This document shows, piece by piece, positions 54,831 to 64,000 of a DNA stretch of 64,000 nt. The position numbers and the translations under genes were made by a program. Numbering within the stretch: the first letter of the stretch is position 1; every line of letters starts with the position of its first letter. A model generated the notes under the pieces. That model saw only the letters and a program-made list of their open reading frames with translations, had not been told where the DNA came from and did not search any database. The DNA comes from Gautieria morchelliformis (lineage: Eukaryota > Basidiomycota > Agaricomycetes > Gomphales > Gomphaceae), in contig WHVA01000164.1 of assembly GCA_015179125.1 (NCBI GenBank), positions 124,001-188,000 on the forward strand, given 5' to 3'.

Positions 54831-57295
54831 TCCGAAGATGCCGCCTGGAGCACATTGCCATACCTGCCACCTTGCACATTGATGTCTGCTCCCTTCTCCA
54901 GGAGGAGCTCAACAATGTCATGATGACCCTTGATGATGCTGCCTGGAGCACATTGCCATATGCACCCCCTTGTGCGTGGACATCTGCTCCATTCTCAAGG
55001 AGCAGCTGAATAATGGCATGATGACCCCATAGTGATGCCACCTGGAGTGCATTGCCATAGTCGCCACCTTGCGCATTGATATCTACTCCCTCAGCCAGAA
55101 GCAGCTCAACAATGTCATGATGTCTGCTGAACGATGCCGCCTGGAGTGCATTGCCATAGTTGCCACCTTGTGCATTGACATCTGCTCCCTTCTCTAAGAG
55201 TAGCTCAATTGTGGGATAATGACCCCTTAATGATGCCCCCTGAAGTGCATTGCCATATGTGCCACCTTGCACATTGACATCTGCTCCCTTCTCCAGGAGC
55301 AGCTCAATCGTGGGATGGTGACCCTCTGATGATGCTGCCTGGAGCGCATTGCCATAATCACTGCCTTGGGCATTGACATCTGCTCCCTTGTCCATGAGCA
55401 GCTCAACTATTTGATGATGACCACTGAACGATGGTCCATGGAGTGCATTGCCATAGATGCCACCTTGTGCATTGACATCTGCTCCCTTCCCAGGAGCAGC
55501 TTGACAGTGGGAGAATGGCCCCTTAGGGATGCCACCCAGAGCGCATAGCCATACCTGCCACCTTGTGCATTGACATCTGCTCCCTTCTCCAGGAGTAGCT
55601 CAACAATTGGATGATATCCCATCCACGATGCTTCATGGAGCGCATTGCCTTACCAGTTGCCTTGCGCATTGACATCCACTCCCTTCTCCAGGGGCAGCTC
55701 AATTGTGGACTGATGACCTTCTGACGATGCTGCCTGGAGCACATTGTCATGATGGCCACCTTGCTCATTGACATCTGCTTCCTTTGCCAGGAGCAGCTGA
55801 ACAATGGCATGATGACCCTCTGACGATGCTGCCAGCAACGCATTGCCATACCTGCCACCTTGCACATTGACATCTGCTCCCTTCTCCAGGAGGAACTCAA
55901 CAATGTCATGATGACCCCTTAACGATGCCGCTTGGAGTGCATTGCCATACTCACCACCTTGCGCATTGATGTCTGCTCCCTTCTCTAGGAGCAGCTGCAC
56001 AATGGAATGGTGACCATGTGACAATGCTGCCTGGAGCGCATTGCCATACTTGCCGCCTTGCACATTTACATCTGCTCCCTTCTCCAGGAGCAGCTCAATT
56101 GTGCGTTGATGTCCACCGAACGATGCCGCCTGGAGTGCATTGCCATATATGCCGCCTTGCACATTGATGTCCGCTCCATTCTCCAGAAGATCCCGGGATA
56201 CTACCGCTAGCCCAGCCTCTGACATGTAATAGATAGGAGCACACTTCTTCGAATACAGACGTAGGTGACCAAGATCTAGCCAAATCGAGTACACTGTACT
56301 CTCAGGTTGTAGAAGATCCATGATCAGCCGGTGCAAAGTCGCGTCATCATCGTTATCTGGTTGTGTATGGTGAATCCAGTATGCCGCTGCATATGAACAT
56401 AATGGATATACATCCGCATATTTTGGCTTATGTTATCCTTGTTTAATTGCAGTAAATAGGCTAGGCATGTCTTGGCAATGAACGTATTAGCCAGTTTCAT
56501 GTCGCAGTGATAGAATGACAACTTCCTATGGGTATGGAGGGGTTCCAAGGCCAAATATTCACGGACGGAAAAATGGGCTAGTGTGAGTCCTGTGATCTTT
56601 CTGAAGTCGCCCTTGAAATATTCTGGGTAATAGTATGGTTTGTTTGTCTGTAATTGTGACCAGGCTAGAACACAGGGTCAGGATGTCCCGTGGGTCGTCA
56701 AAGTGCCGATCTGGGTCAAATAGCAGTCCATTTGTGCTATCAGGATCTGTGGCAAGCACCTCCACAGCCTCGAGGAGTGAAACACCCCTGGCTGAGAAAG
56801 CAAGCCATTGCAACAGTTTCAGAGCTTACTCTCTATTGCTCTCATTGAAGTCCAGGAGAATCCTATCGTAGGTCTCCTATAGGGTCTTTGGTAGATTCAT
56901 GAGTGCCTTCTTGAGCTCATAGGGAGATCGGCACTTTCGTAGTGCATCCACCTGAAAAGCAACCCATCGAAACCTGGCTGTCCAGTCAGTAATGCTCGCC
57001 GCACACGTCAAACGCTTACATACATTCCATCTGCTCCCTCAATCAACATAGTCTGAATTGTTTCCTTCTTCTCTCCTGAGTATTTACTGAGCTTGTTATC
57101 ATCTTTCAGTTTTCTTTCCACATAGACTCCAATGTCGCTGTCCCCACCCTCGCCCATCGGTATCTGATGTAAAACCAAGCCCCACAGTGTCTTCTCGATG
57201 TCTTGCTCGTCTCGACTTGTGGCCAGGAGGTGTAATGTGTCAAAGTTCCATCCGTGGATTTCTTTGATTAGCCCCAGAAATCGATATCAATCTGT
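54831..57295 (-). pseudogene. Second NACHT-ankyrin NLR gene, broken
   Basis: Minus strand, same architecture as the gene at 49-2518. The exon from 57295 to 57024 holds the NACHT part after Walker B (DTLHLLATSRDEQDIEK, MLIEGADGM). Intron 56974-57023 (GTATGT...CAG) is at the identical phase and site. Then FRWVAFQVDALRKC, LQWLAFSARGVSLLEAVEVL and about 14 ankyrin repeats (56200-54840) with the core GADVNAQGG-YGNALQAAS, far more uniform than in the first gene. Stops near 56880, 56829 and 55650 are C-to-T type; frameshifts near 56570, 56350 and 55490. Walker A and B are lost to a Copia H LTR at 57296; the C-terminus is cut by a LINE poly(A) tail at 54830. Confidence 0.85.
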
Positions 57296-57475
57296 GTTGC
57301 AGTACTGCCAATGACGCAGTCGGTCATGTGATCACCCTAATCTAGTGTCTGAGTTCGAAGATAGAACTATACAGTTCTTCCTCTTCGAACTCAGGTGAGA
57401 CAATAGCATACTTACGAGTATTTTTACTAATATACAGAGTTCTTCCTCTTCGAACTCAGTCCTCCACGCAACAGG
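57296..57475 (+). repeat. Copia H 5' LTR (180 bp)
   Basis: TGTTGCAGTACTG to CACGCAACA, inverted ends TGTTGC/GCAACA. Contains GAGTTCGAAGA...TCTTCGAACTC hairpin words and a second copy of CTTCCTCTTCGAACTCAG. The primer site GGTTATGGGCCCCGC follows at 57476-57490. Confidence 0.82.
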
Positions 57476-57516
57476 TTATGGGCCCCGCACTCTGAACAAA
57501 GAAGAAAATTATTGTC

Positions 57517-59489
57517 ATGTCAGACTCAGAGACCGAAAAGCATGCGAGAAGCGTTAAGCTTACCAGCTCGAACTATAATGTTTGGGCAGTGGCTCTGCAA
57601 GGGAAACTCATGATGGTAAATGCATGGCGGATAATCACCGAAGACCTCAAAAGGCCGTACTAAAGCGAGAGGAAGCCACCAGTATTATCTTGAAATCCTT
57701 AACTCCAATGCAATATGTCCATATCGAGGGGATCATGGATGATCCCATTGAGATGTGGAATAGGTTGAGAGCCACGCACCGATCGCAGGTAGCAAACAGC
57801 CATTTCCACGCTATGCAGAAGCTGCTAAGCATATGAAAAGATGATGAGGAATCGCTCACAGACTATATTACCCGAATAAATATGGCCACCAACGATCTCG
57901 TTTCACTCGCACCGAGCACACTTACCGTCCAGAACCTCATCGATGAGATCGGGATACACGCTGCAATCGCCGGACTCGACCACGTCGAATATGGCGCCTT
58001 CACATCGTCCATCCTCTTGCTCAGTACCCTTGACCGTGCGGCCATCGCCACAGCCTTCCAGAATGAGGACTTGAAATGCCAGGCCTCCTCAGCATCATCA
58101 GCAGCAGCGCTATCAACAATCTCCAAAAAAAGGGGAAACGTCGCAACTTGCGCCGTCTGCAAGAAACAAGGTCATACAGTGGACTGATACTGGGTAGCAC
58201 ATCCGGAACTCAAACCACGCCGGGGTGAAGAGGTTGGAGGAAGTAACGGTGCAAATCAAGCGAGGGAGCGAACCCAGAGTGAAATCACACAGGAATTCGC
58301 AGGAAATGCAAGCCTACGGACCCTGTCCCCTTCCTCCACTGGCAGCGATGCTGACCTGCATTGGAACACAGATACAGGGGCCACCAGTCATATGACGCCC
58401 CACCGTCATTGGCTGCGAGATTACAAAGCCTACTGCGTACCCATTCGATTAGCCACCAATGAGATCGTATATTCGGCGGGAAGGGGGAAAGTTTTATTCA
58501 TCCCTGAGATTGATGGAAAATTAGCACAAAATGTTATTTTCTCCCAAGTCTTACACGTACCTGCGCTGCAAAATAATCTGCTCACAGTCCTCCATTTAAC
58601 TACCCAACACGGATTCACAGTTAACATCGTGAAGGATCGCATCTCATTATCACAAAATGGACAACTACGTTTCTGTGCTACCGTACAAAATGGGATAGGC
58701 TTCTTAGCTGGGAATACGATGTCAAACTCAGTATGCGCACTCGCCACTTCACCATCCACCATAGATCACCCACTACTACACAAGCGACTTGCCCATATTG
58801 GTCGAGCGCGCCTGGAGAGACTCTTGACGGAGGATATGGCAAATGGAATACATGTAAGCGACAGTGCAGAAATTCCCCAGATCTGTGAACCCTGCATTGC
58901 TGCTAAACAACATTGTCATCCCTTTCCAAAAAAGAGCACCAACCGTGCACCCAGGCCACTTGATCTGATCGTCTCCGACGTGCATGGTCCCCTCCCCGTC
59001 CGCACACCATCTGGGTATCAATACTGGATCACCTTCACGGATGACTGCACAAGGTACAGATGCGCCTACCTCCTTAGAACAAAGGACGAAGCATTTGACG
59101 CCTATCGATTGTATGAGGCGATGGCAGAGAATCAGACAAATTCCCGAGTGCGACAATTTCGGGATGATAAGGGGGGTGAGTACATCGGTCATAAATGGAT
59201 GCAGCACTTCCAACGTCGACGCATAATCCACGAACATACAACAAAGGGAACGCCACAGCAAAATGGCATTTCAGAAAGAACCAACCGGACACTTACGGAA
59301 GGGATAGTCACTTTACTGCAGCAAGGTCGCTTACCAGCATCAATGTGGGGAGAGGCTCTAAAATTACTGATCAGAATTATTAATGCCACCCCAACCTCTG
59401 CTCTCCCTGACAAGACACCCTACCAAGCATGGTATGGGTGCAAACCAGACCTAGGAATGCTACGCACTTTTGGTTGCGCCGCATACGTC
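57517..59489 (+). pseudogene. Copia H gag, protease and integrase
   Basis: ATG 57517 (MSDSETEKHARSVKLTSSNYNVW). Frame change near 57650; TGA for CGA at 57834 (SI-stop-KDD). The zinc knuckle CAVCKKQGHTVD is followed by TGA-TAC where R-Cys is expected, so the last Cys is lost. From 58392 an open frame: protease DTGATSHM (58370-58395), GAG-pre-integrase HKRLAHIG, and integrase core with TFTDDCTRY, FRDDKGGEY and QQNGISERTN. It breaks at CAAYV where C unit 5 inserted. Confidence 0.83.
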
Positions 59490-61190
59490 TGTCAAGATTG
59501 GTTTTTAGGTGTTAATATCGTGTATTAGTGAACACAGCGAATGCCCAAATGACTTGTGCAAATAAGTATGCCGTTTGGCGAATAGGTGAACCAATAAATG
59601 TTCACAAGATAAGAGGGCTGCCCGAGCGGAGCTCGCCCTATCTACAGTTGTAGCGAAATAGCCCGTGGCACTTGACGATGCAACATGCAAGGTGTCACGG
59701 AAGGGTTGTCTAAGTAGCGACAATCCCTTCTGTAGTAGACAGGAATTATAGGCAGTAGGTATGGACTTGTTGCTCAAAAGAAAAGACTAGAAATTAATTC
59801 ACTCTCTCAGTGAATTTAGTTGTCACTATAAATATATTATACACTACCTAGAAATTAATTCACTACAGAGAATTTCTAGGTCAATAAATCGAAGGAACAC
59901 TAGACTAATTTACTTGCCTCTCTCAGTGAATTTAGTTGTCACTGAGAGAGGGGGAAATCTGTCTGACTGTGCATGTACTACTACCCGGCCCTTTAGCGCC
60001 CAAGAGCTCACGCGTCGAAGTCATTTCAGACTCCGCTGGGTGCAGCCGCCTATGAAAGTAGAAGTAACAAAATGAAATGGAGAGGTAGGGAGTGACTGGA
60101 AAATTTCGAAAATAAACAGAGAAATGAATGCATGGTACAAGAACAATATGAGAAGAAATTGAAACACCATACAGTAAATTGAATATATTATGCTTGATTT
60201 TGGTGCAGGAGCATAAATGCACCCAACACCTTCGCCGTCGGCACAGAAAATAGTTCGAAGGCTAAGGTAACGAAGATGAAGTATGAGAACTCACCATTGA
60301 TGCCTAAGTCTTCTTCTGGTCGAAGATAGAAATCTCCAGGAGAAGGCTCAAGATGATAATCACAGCAAGGTCAAGTTTTCACAAGATGGACGACGTATGA
60401 TAATTGAACTGGAGAAGATACATGTGAATGTAAACTACTTATATCGAATGCTCGTAAGGCATCAGCGAATGGGAAAGAGGCCGTCGTGAGTCAGGGTTGG
60501 ATAGGGGTGCACAGTCATGATACTAAGTAGATGGAATAAACATACAATAGAGTGAGGGAAGAGTGCGAACACGAAACGGCGGAGAGTAAAGGTGGCGACG
60601 GCACTTATGTCCAAAACCATGTCTTGGGACCCGCATACATGCTACCCTGCATGGACTCTTCGTCTACTGGGTTGATCCCATACGACTTATGGAAGGGTCG
60701 TCCTGTGAACACACTTTGGCCATACAAACACCCAAAGGGGTTGGATTAAGAAGATGATGGGGTTAGTGATGAACCATCATACCGGGTAAATGGTGTCTAT
60801 CGTATTTGATGGCGTGCCTGCTGGCGAAATGCGCGAGCAGCGAATAGCTGTTTGGAGAAATGCGAGGAAGGGCGAACGGAGATGACATAGGGGAGAAGTG
60901 GCGAAAGGGGGAATGGGGATAACAAGATCCAGGAAATACACAAGTCATGACAGTCCGATCATAGGAACACCATCGAAAGAGGGTCGAGCAGAGGAGGTGA
61001 TAGGCCTAGCGATGACTGCCAAGTCAGTCCAAGGACGTCGATCGTGTGTTGATGGCATGGCTATGGTGAGTGGCATGAACAGCGAGGATTGGTTGCCAAA
61101 CAGGGAAAGGGCGATCGGAGCGAACACGGAAATGGAGTGAGAAATGGGAGGATAGAGTATGCAAGTATGGGAAATAAGCGTGTCATGACA
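59490..61190 (+). repeat. Family C unit 5 (long form) with E3 LTR inside
   Basis: TGTCAAGATTGG to GTCATGACA, flanked by a perfect ACGTC duplication (59485-59489 and 61191-61195). About 1.2 kb after removing the E3 insertion. Confidence 0.92.
59731..60228 (-). repeat. Solo LTR, E-type variant E3 (498 bp)
   Basis: TGTAGTAGACAGG to GCACCCAACA, flanked by a perfect CCTTC duplication (59726-59730 and 60229-60233). Diverged from E at one end but keeps the hairpin (59917-59928 and 59940-59951). Confidence 0.92.
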
Positions 61191-62085
61191 ACGTCCACAT
61201 CCAGAGCAAGGAGAGGGATGGGCTACAGCCAAAGTCCCATAAATGCATCTATCTTGGTTTCGAGGATGGATACAAAGGATGGCGCTGCTTAGATCCCATC
61301 ACAAAATGCACCATAATATCCCACGATGTTATCTTCGACGAATCTGATTTCCCAGGCCTCTCTATCACTGCAAGTACAAGTGAACCAAACATTCCCCTAC
61401 TTACTCTCTTCCCCACTGAGGCCGGTGTGGCACCGAACATGCAGCCCCCTCCAGACCCTGCCCCACCTGAAGCCGATCCTGACATTGATGTCCCACCCCC
61501 TCCCGAGCTGGTCCCAGACCCAGAACCCCTCCCACCTGACACCCTGCTCCTCCTGACCCACCACAACGATCCAGTCGTGCCACGATCCGCCAGGATTATC
61601 GCCAACTCCACGACCCATTCCTCCGACCCCGCCCCACCCCAGATCACGACGATCCTGGCCCTGAGGGGGGTGCAGCAGCTAGCGCATCAACCATCCAGGC
61701 CCTAGAATTCGTCAACAATGGTTCAAACATCTTCAGCAAAAATGAAACCTCACCAGATATCGAATTAGTATTCAATGCAACCATCAAGGATGATCGAGTG
61801 CCTAAAACATTTGCTGAAGCAATGCGACGCTCGGATGCACCATTGTGGAAAAACTCAACAGATGCAGAAATCCATGCACTACTAGAAAATGGAACATGGG
61901 AGCTTGAAAGATTACCACCTGGAGAAAAAGCCATTGGCTCATGCTGGGTATTCCGAATCAAACTCCATTCAGACGGATCGCTTGACAAGTACAAGAGCCG
62001 CCTGGTTGCGAAAGGTTATACTGAGCGACCAGGTATTGATTACGATGAAGTGTTTGCCCCCACGACACGATGGGCAGCACTACGC
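61191..62085 (+). pseudogene. Copia H integrase end and reverse transcriptase start
   Basis: Continues from 59489: KCIYLGFEDGYKGWRCL (integrase C-terminal), a Pro/Asp-rich linker (61440-61640), a frame change near 61640, then the reverse transcriptase start FAEAMRRSDAPLWKNSTDAE, NGTWELERLPPGEKAIG, KSRLVAKGYTERPGIDYDE and VFAPTTRWAALR, cut there by the N LTR. Confidence 0.85.
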
Positions 62086-62276
62086 TGTAAGAGAGCTACA
62101 CTCTCTAGTTGGAGATTATAGGTTTTTGTAGGATGTCACATTGTGCCACCCATTGTTCTCAGAGTGTATAGTGGGTCCACTTAGATTAGTAATAGAGACT
62201 CCTCTTTCCCGCTCACTACCAGCTGCGTCAGTAGTTCTGCGCAGTTTGTCACTCCAGCGAGGCTTCCCTCTCTACA
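62086..62276 (+). repeat. Element N 5' LTR (191 bp)
   Basis: TGTAAGAGAGCTACAC to CCCTCTCTACA, matching in reverse the solo copy at 21635-21837. Left flank TACGC (62081-62085). Two bases after it, TGGCTGCCCCGTTCGC (62279-62294) has the form of a tRNA 3'-end primer site. Confidence 0.8.
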
Positions 62277-62457
62277 TCTGGCTGCCCCGTTCGCAAGAAC
62301 TCTCAACCTTTCCGTGTCACGCCCAGCCTCGGCTTCTGTCTGTCCACGGCAGGAGACCATCCATTACACCTTCCCTCGCTCTGTCACATTCGAACTGTCG
62401 GTCGCAAGAAACACGTCGGTCGCAAGAAACAAGTTATACTTAGTCGGTCGAATTGAA

Positions 62458-64000
62458 ATGAACCACAGCGAGTCAGTCGAAACGCAGGGCAACCCGGCGG
62501 CAATGCACGGCACAGTCACAAGTGTCTTAGAACGTATCCTGTCGACATCCATTGCACCCACAGATGATCCTCTCCAAACCCCCATTACACTCTCCTTGGA
62601 GGAGCTACTTGCTATCTCTCCAGCCATTTCTGATGGACTTCTTCGCTCATTCCCGGAGGACAAGAGTCCCGAGTCTATAGTCTGCTGTCCACCGACACCT
62701 TCTCCTTCCCTGCTAGTTGTTTCTCAACCACCATCCAATTCAGTTCTGTCCTTATCAGTCCCATCTCCTCGAGATATTCTGTATGTGCCCTGTCATACAG
62801 TCATAGGAGCCCCGGAGAACAATGGGAGTGGCGAACACACTTGTGCTACATGCTCTCGTGCATTTTCAACCACACGCCGACTTAAACGACACACCAGGGT
62901 GCACCGTGTCGTCAGACAGGACCCACAGCTACGTTCTGCGCTGTCTTATGGTGTCACCCCAACATCCTCATGCGTCGCCAGCTCGGCTCCATCCCAGGCA
63001 CGTGTTGCGCCACGTGCGGACGCGTCCCGCACGTTCCCACCGACGGTGCCATGCACAGCTACGACCAGAACGAACGCAGGCATTGGCGGAGCCCACGGTA
63101 ACAGCGCGAGACCGACCCTCGAGACAATGGTTCAGACATGTGATGTGGCGAGGCTGCCACGAACTGACATGCACCTCCATGCCCGGGTTCCTTTCACACC
63201 TCCACTCCCTCCCTCACCCGCACCGTCCGCACAGAATGCTCCTGCGCAAACTCGTCTCGCAGCCACAGCCTGCGTACCGACGCGCGATGTCACGCAGCGG
63301 CACCGCAGGACAGAGATGCAGCAGACGGCGATGAGTCACGAGATCGCGACCCTGACCGAGGCCCATGCGAGCACGCACGCACCCGCAATGACTCGCGAGA
63401 ATGCGACGCATCCGAAGGATGCCGCGAGGCAGACCCGCGAGACAACCACGGAGGCGCAGAAGGCATCACACGGCGCGTCCACCGGAACAGACACGCATGC
63501 CCTAGCCACCACCTCGCGCATCCGCCATGCACAGACGCCTTTGTCGCAACTTCACAGCCAGCACCGCCGACTTCCCTCCCCATGCCGACTCGTGTCTTCT
63601 ATCCTTGCACCATCGCGCGATCCAACGACGTGCGCTCATAAGAGCACCATGCAGAAGGCCGGCTACGACGACATGACGCGTCCACGTGCAAACTCCACAA
63701 GCCTGCGCGCTCTGGACTTTGACGACAAGACCAGCGCACACGCCGTCGAGAGCACATTGCAGGCGAAGGGCAAGACGACTCAGATGAACGTCGCCACCTT
63801 GCCCACCTGCGAGACAGCCACGCAGACGCCAGCCGCAACTACGACGTCCCACCAGCACACGCCATTGCATCCGCGCCCGTCTCCCGCAGCACGGTTGCCA
63901 CAAGCCCCTTCGACAGACAGTGCAGCAATCCAGACCGCGGGCACGCCGCACAGCACGAACAAAGCACACTGTTGTGGCTTTGGCTGCAGCATGTCTCATT
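62458..64000 (+). CDS. Element N Gag-like ORF with C2H2 finger, runs off window
   Basis: ATG at 62458; no stop to the window end (514 codons, partial). In frame it is open back to 62185, inside the LTR. Seen: a helical motif TLSLEELLAISPAISDGLL near 62560-62615, similar in form to the leucine-rich motif of Gag/retropepsin proteins in Agaricomycete Gypsy elements (from memory); a Pro/Ser linker; then CATCSRAFSTTRRLKRHTRVH (62842-62904), a consensus C2H2 zinc finger with Phe and Leu at the core positions. The rest is Thr/Ala/Arg/His-rich and of high GC. Position after an LTR and primer site makes it the first ORF of element N; enzyme domains would lie beyond the window. Confidence 0.65.
   Translation, partial: MNHSESVETQGNPAAMHGTVTSVLERILSTSIAPTDDPLQTPITLSLEELLAISPAISDGLLRSFPEDKSPESIVCCPPTPSPSLLVVSQPPSNSVLSLSVPSPRDILYVPCHTVIGAPENNGSGEHTCATCSRAFSTTRRLKRHTRVHRVVRQDPQLRSALSYGVTPTSSCVASSAPSQARVAPRADASRTFPPTVPCTATTRTNAGIGGAHGNSARPTLETMVQTCDVARLPRTDMHLHARVPFTPPLPPSPAPSAQNAPAQTRLAATACVPTRDVTQRHRRTEMQQTAMSHEIATLTEAHASTHAPAMTRENATHPKDAARQTRETTTEAQKASHGASTGTDTHALATTSRIRHAQTPLSQLHSQHRRLPSPCRLVSSILAPSRDPTTCAHKSTMQKAGYDDMTRPRANSTSLRALDFDDKTSAHAVESTLQAKGKTTQMNVATLPTCETATQTPAATTTSHQHTPLHPRPSPAARLPQAPSTDSAAIQTAGTPHSTNKAHCCGFGCSMSH

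Larger units (their letters stand above)
57296..62085 (+). mobile_element. Copia family H, truncated in the reverse transcriptase
   Basis: The 5' LTR 57296-57475 is followed by a primer site and gag-pol, interrupted by C unit 5 (59490-61190, duplication ACGTC) and ended at 62085 by the N LTR. No 3' LTR in the window. Confidence 0.87.

Noticed and set aside
63502-63999. Long minus-strand frames over 62900-64000
   Set aside because: They mirror the plus-strand open frame from 62458 in GC-rich sequence and contain no motif.

Overview
The window looks like repeat-dominated nuclear DNA of a mushroom-forming basidiomycete (Agaricomycete). Evidence: 50-63 bp introns with GT/AG ends, NACHT-ankyrin receptor genes of the fungal NLR type, an aryl-alcohol dehydrogenase-like gene split by six short introns, relics resembling the Agaricomycete-expanded DUF6698 and KDZ/Plavaka-type transposon families, chromodomain Ty3/Gypsy elements, Tad1-like LINEs with RNase H, and Copia elements. 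The species cannot be fixed from the sequence; a large ectomycorrhizal genome of the Tricholoma type would fit (inference).

Repeat families are named here by letter. A: Gypsy chromovirus, 562-bp LTR starting TGTAAGAACC. B: Gypsy chromovirus, 654-717-bp LTR with TGTTACG/CGTAACA ends. C: 1.0-1.3-kb LTR-like units TGTCAAGATT...CATGACA. E: Copia, 488-bp LTR. F, G: solo LTRs only. H: Copia, 180-bp LTR. I: Gypsy gag fragments. K: degraded Copia. N: 191-203-bp LTR with a large new-looking ORF. Most insertions carry perfect 5-bp target duplications, so the order of nesting can be read directly.

Layout. 1-2518: 3' part of an NLR gene (+) whose stop codon lies inside an A LTR. 2514-10065: A copy 1, pierced by B and C units. 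10234-21415: A copy 2 (duplication GGCTC), carrying inside it a foreign block with half of a family I gag, a solo E LTR and most of a LINE. 21416-24682: Copia K relic with LTRs of N, A and I. 24683-35992: 5'-truncated LINE split by full-length B (25344-35819, duplication ATCAG), itself carrying solo LTRs F, G and B. 36324-40485: C unit and the 5' half of a second LINE with 76-bp tandem units upstream. 40975-42457: the only intact host gene, an aldo-keto reductase. 43205-43990: a 786-bp fold-back. 44063-48150: Gypsy integrase, DUF6698-like and KDZ/Plavaka-like relics. 48204-54377: LTR and 5' half of gag I, then nearly intact Copia E. 54378-57295: LINE 3' end and a second, broken NLR gene (-). 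57296-62085: Copia H with a C unit and an E LTR inside. 62086-64000: 5' end of element N with an ORF running off the window.

Two observations stand out. First, both chromovirus families carry, tail to tail with pol, an antisense gene encoding a Zn2Cys6-like cysteine cluster; in B it also has an N-terminal coiled coil and a spliced intron. Second, the two E-LTR loci have exchanged target duplications: the halves of one gag gene and of one LINE lie 37 kb apart, each joined to the wrong partner. This shows recombination between E copies followed by re-insertion or inversion.
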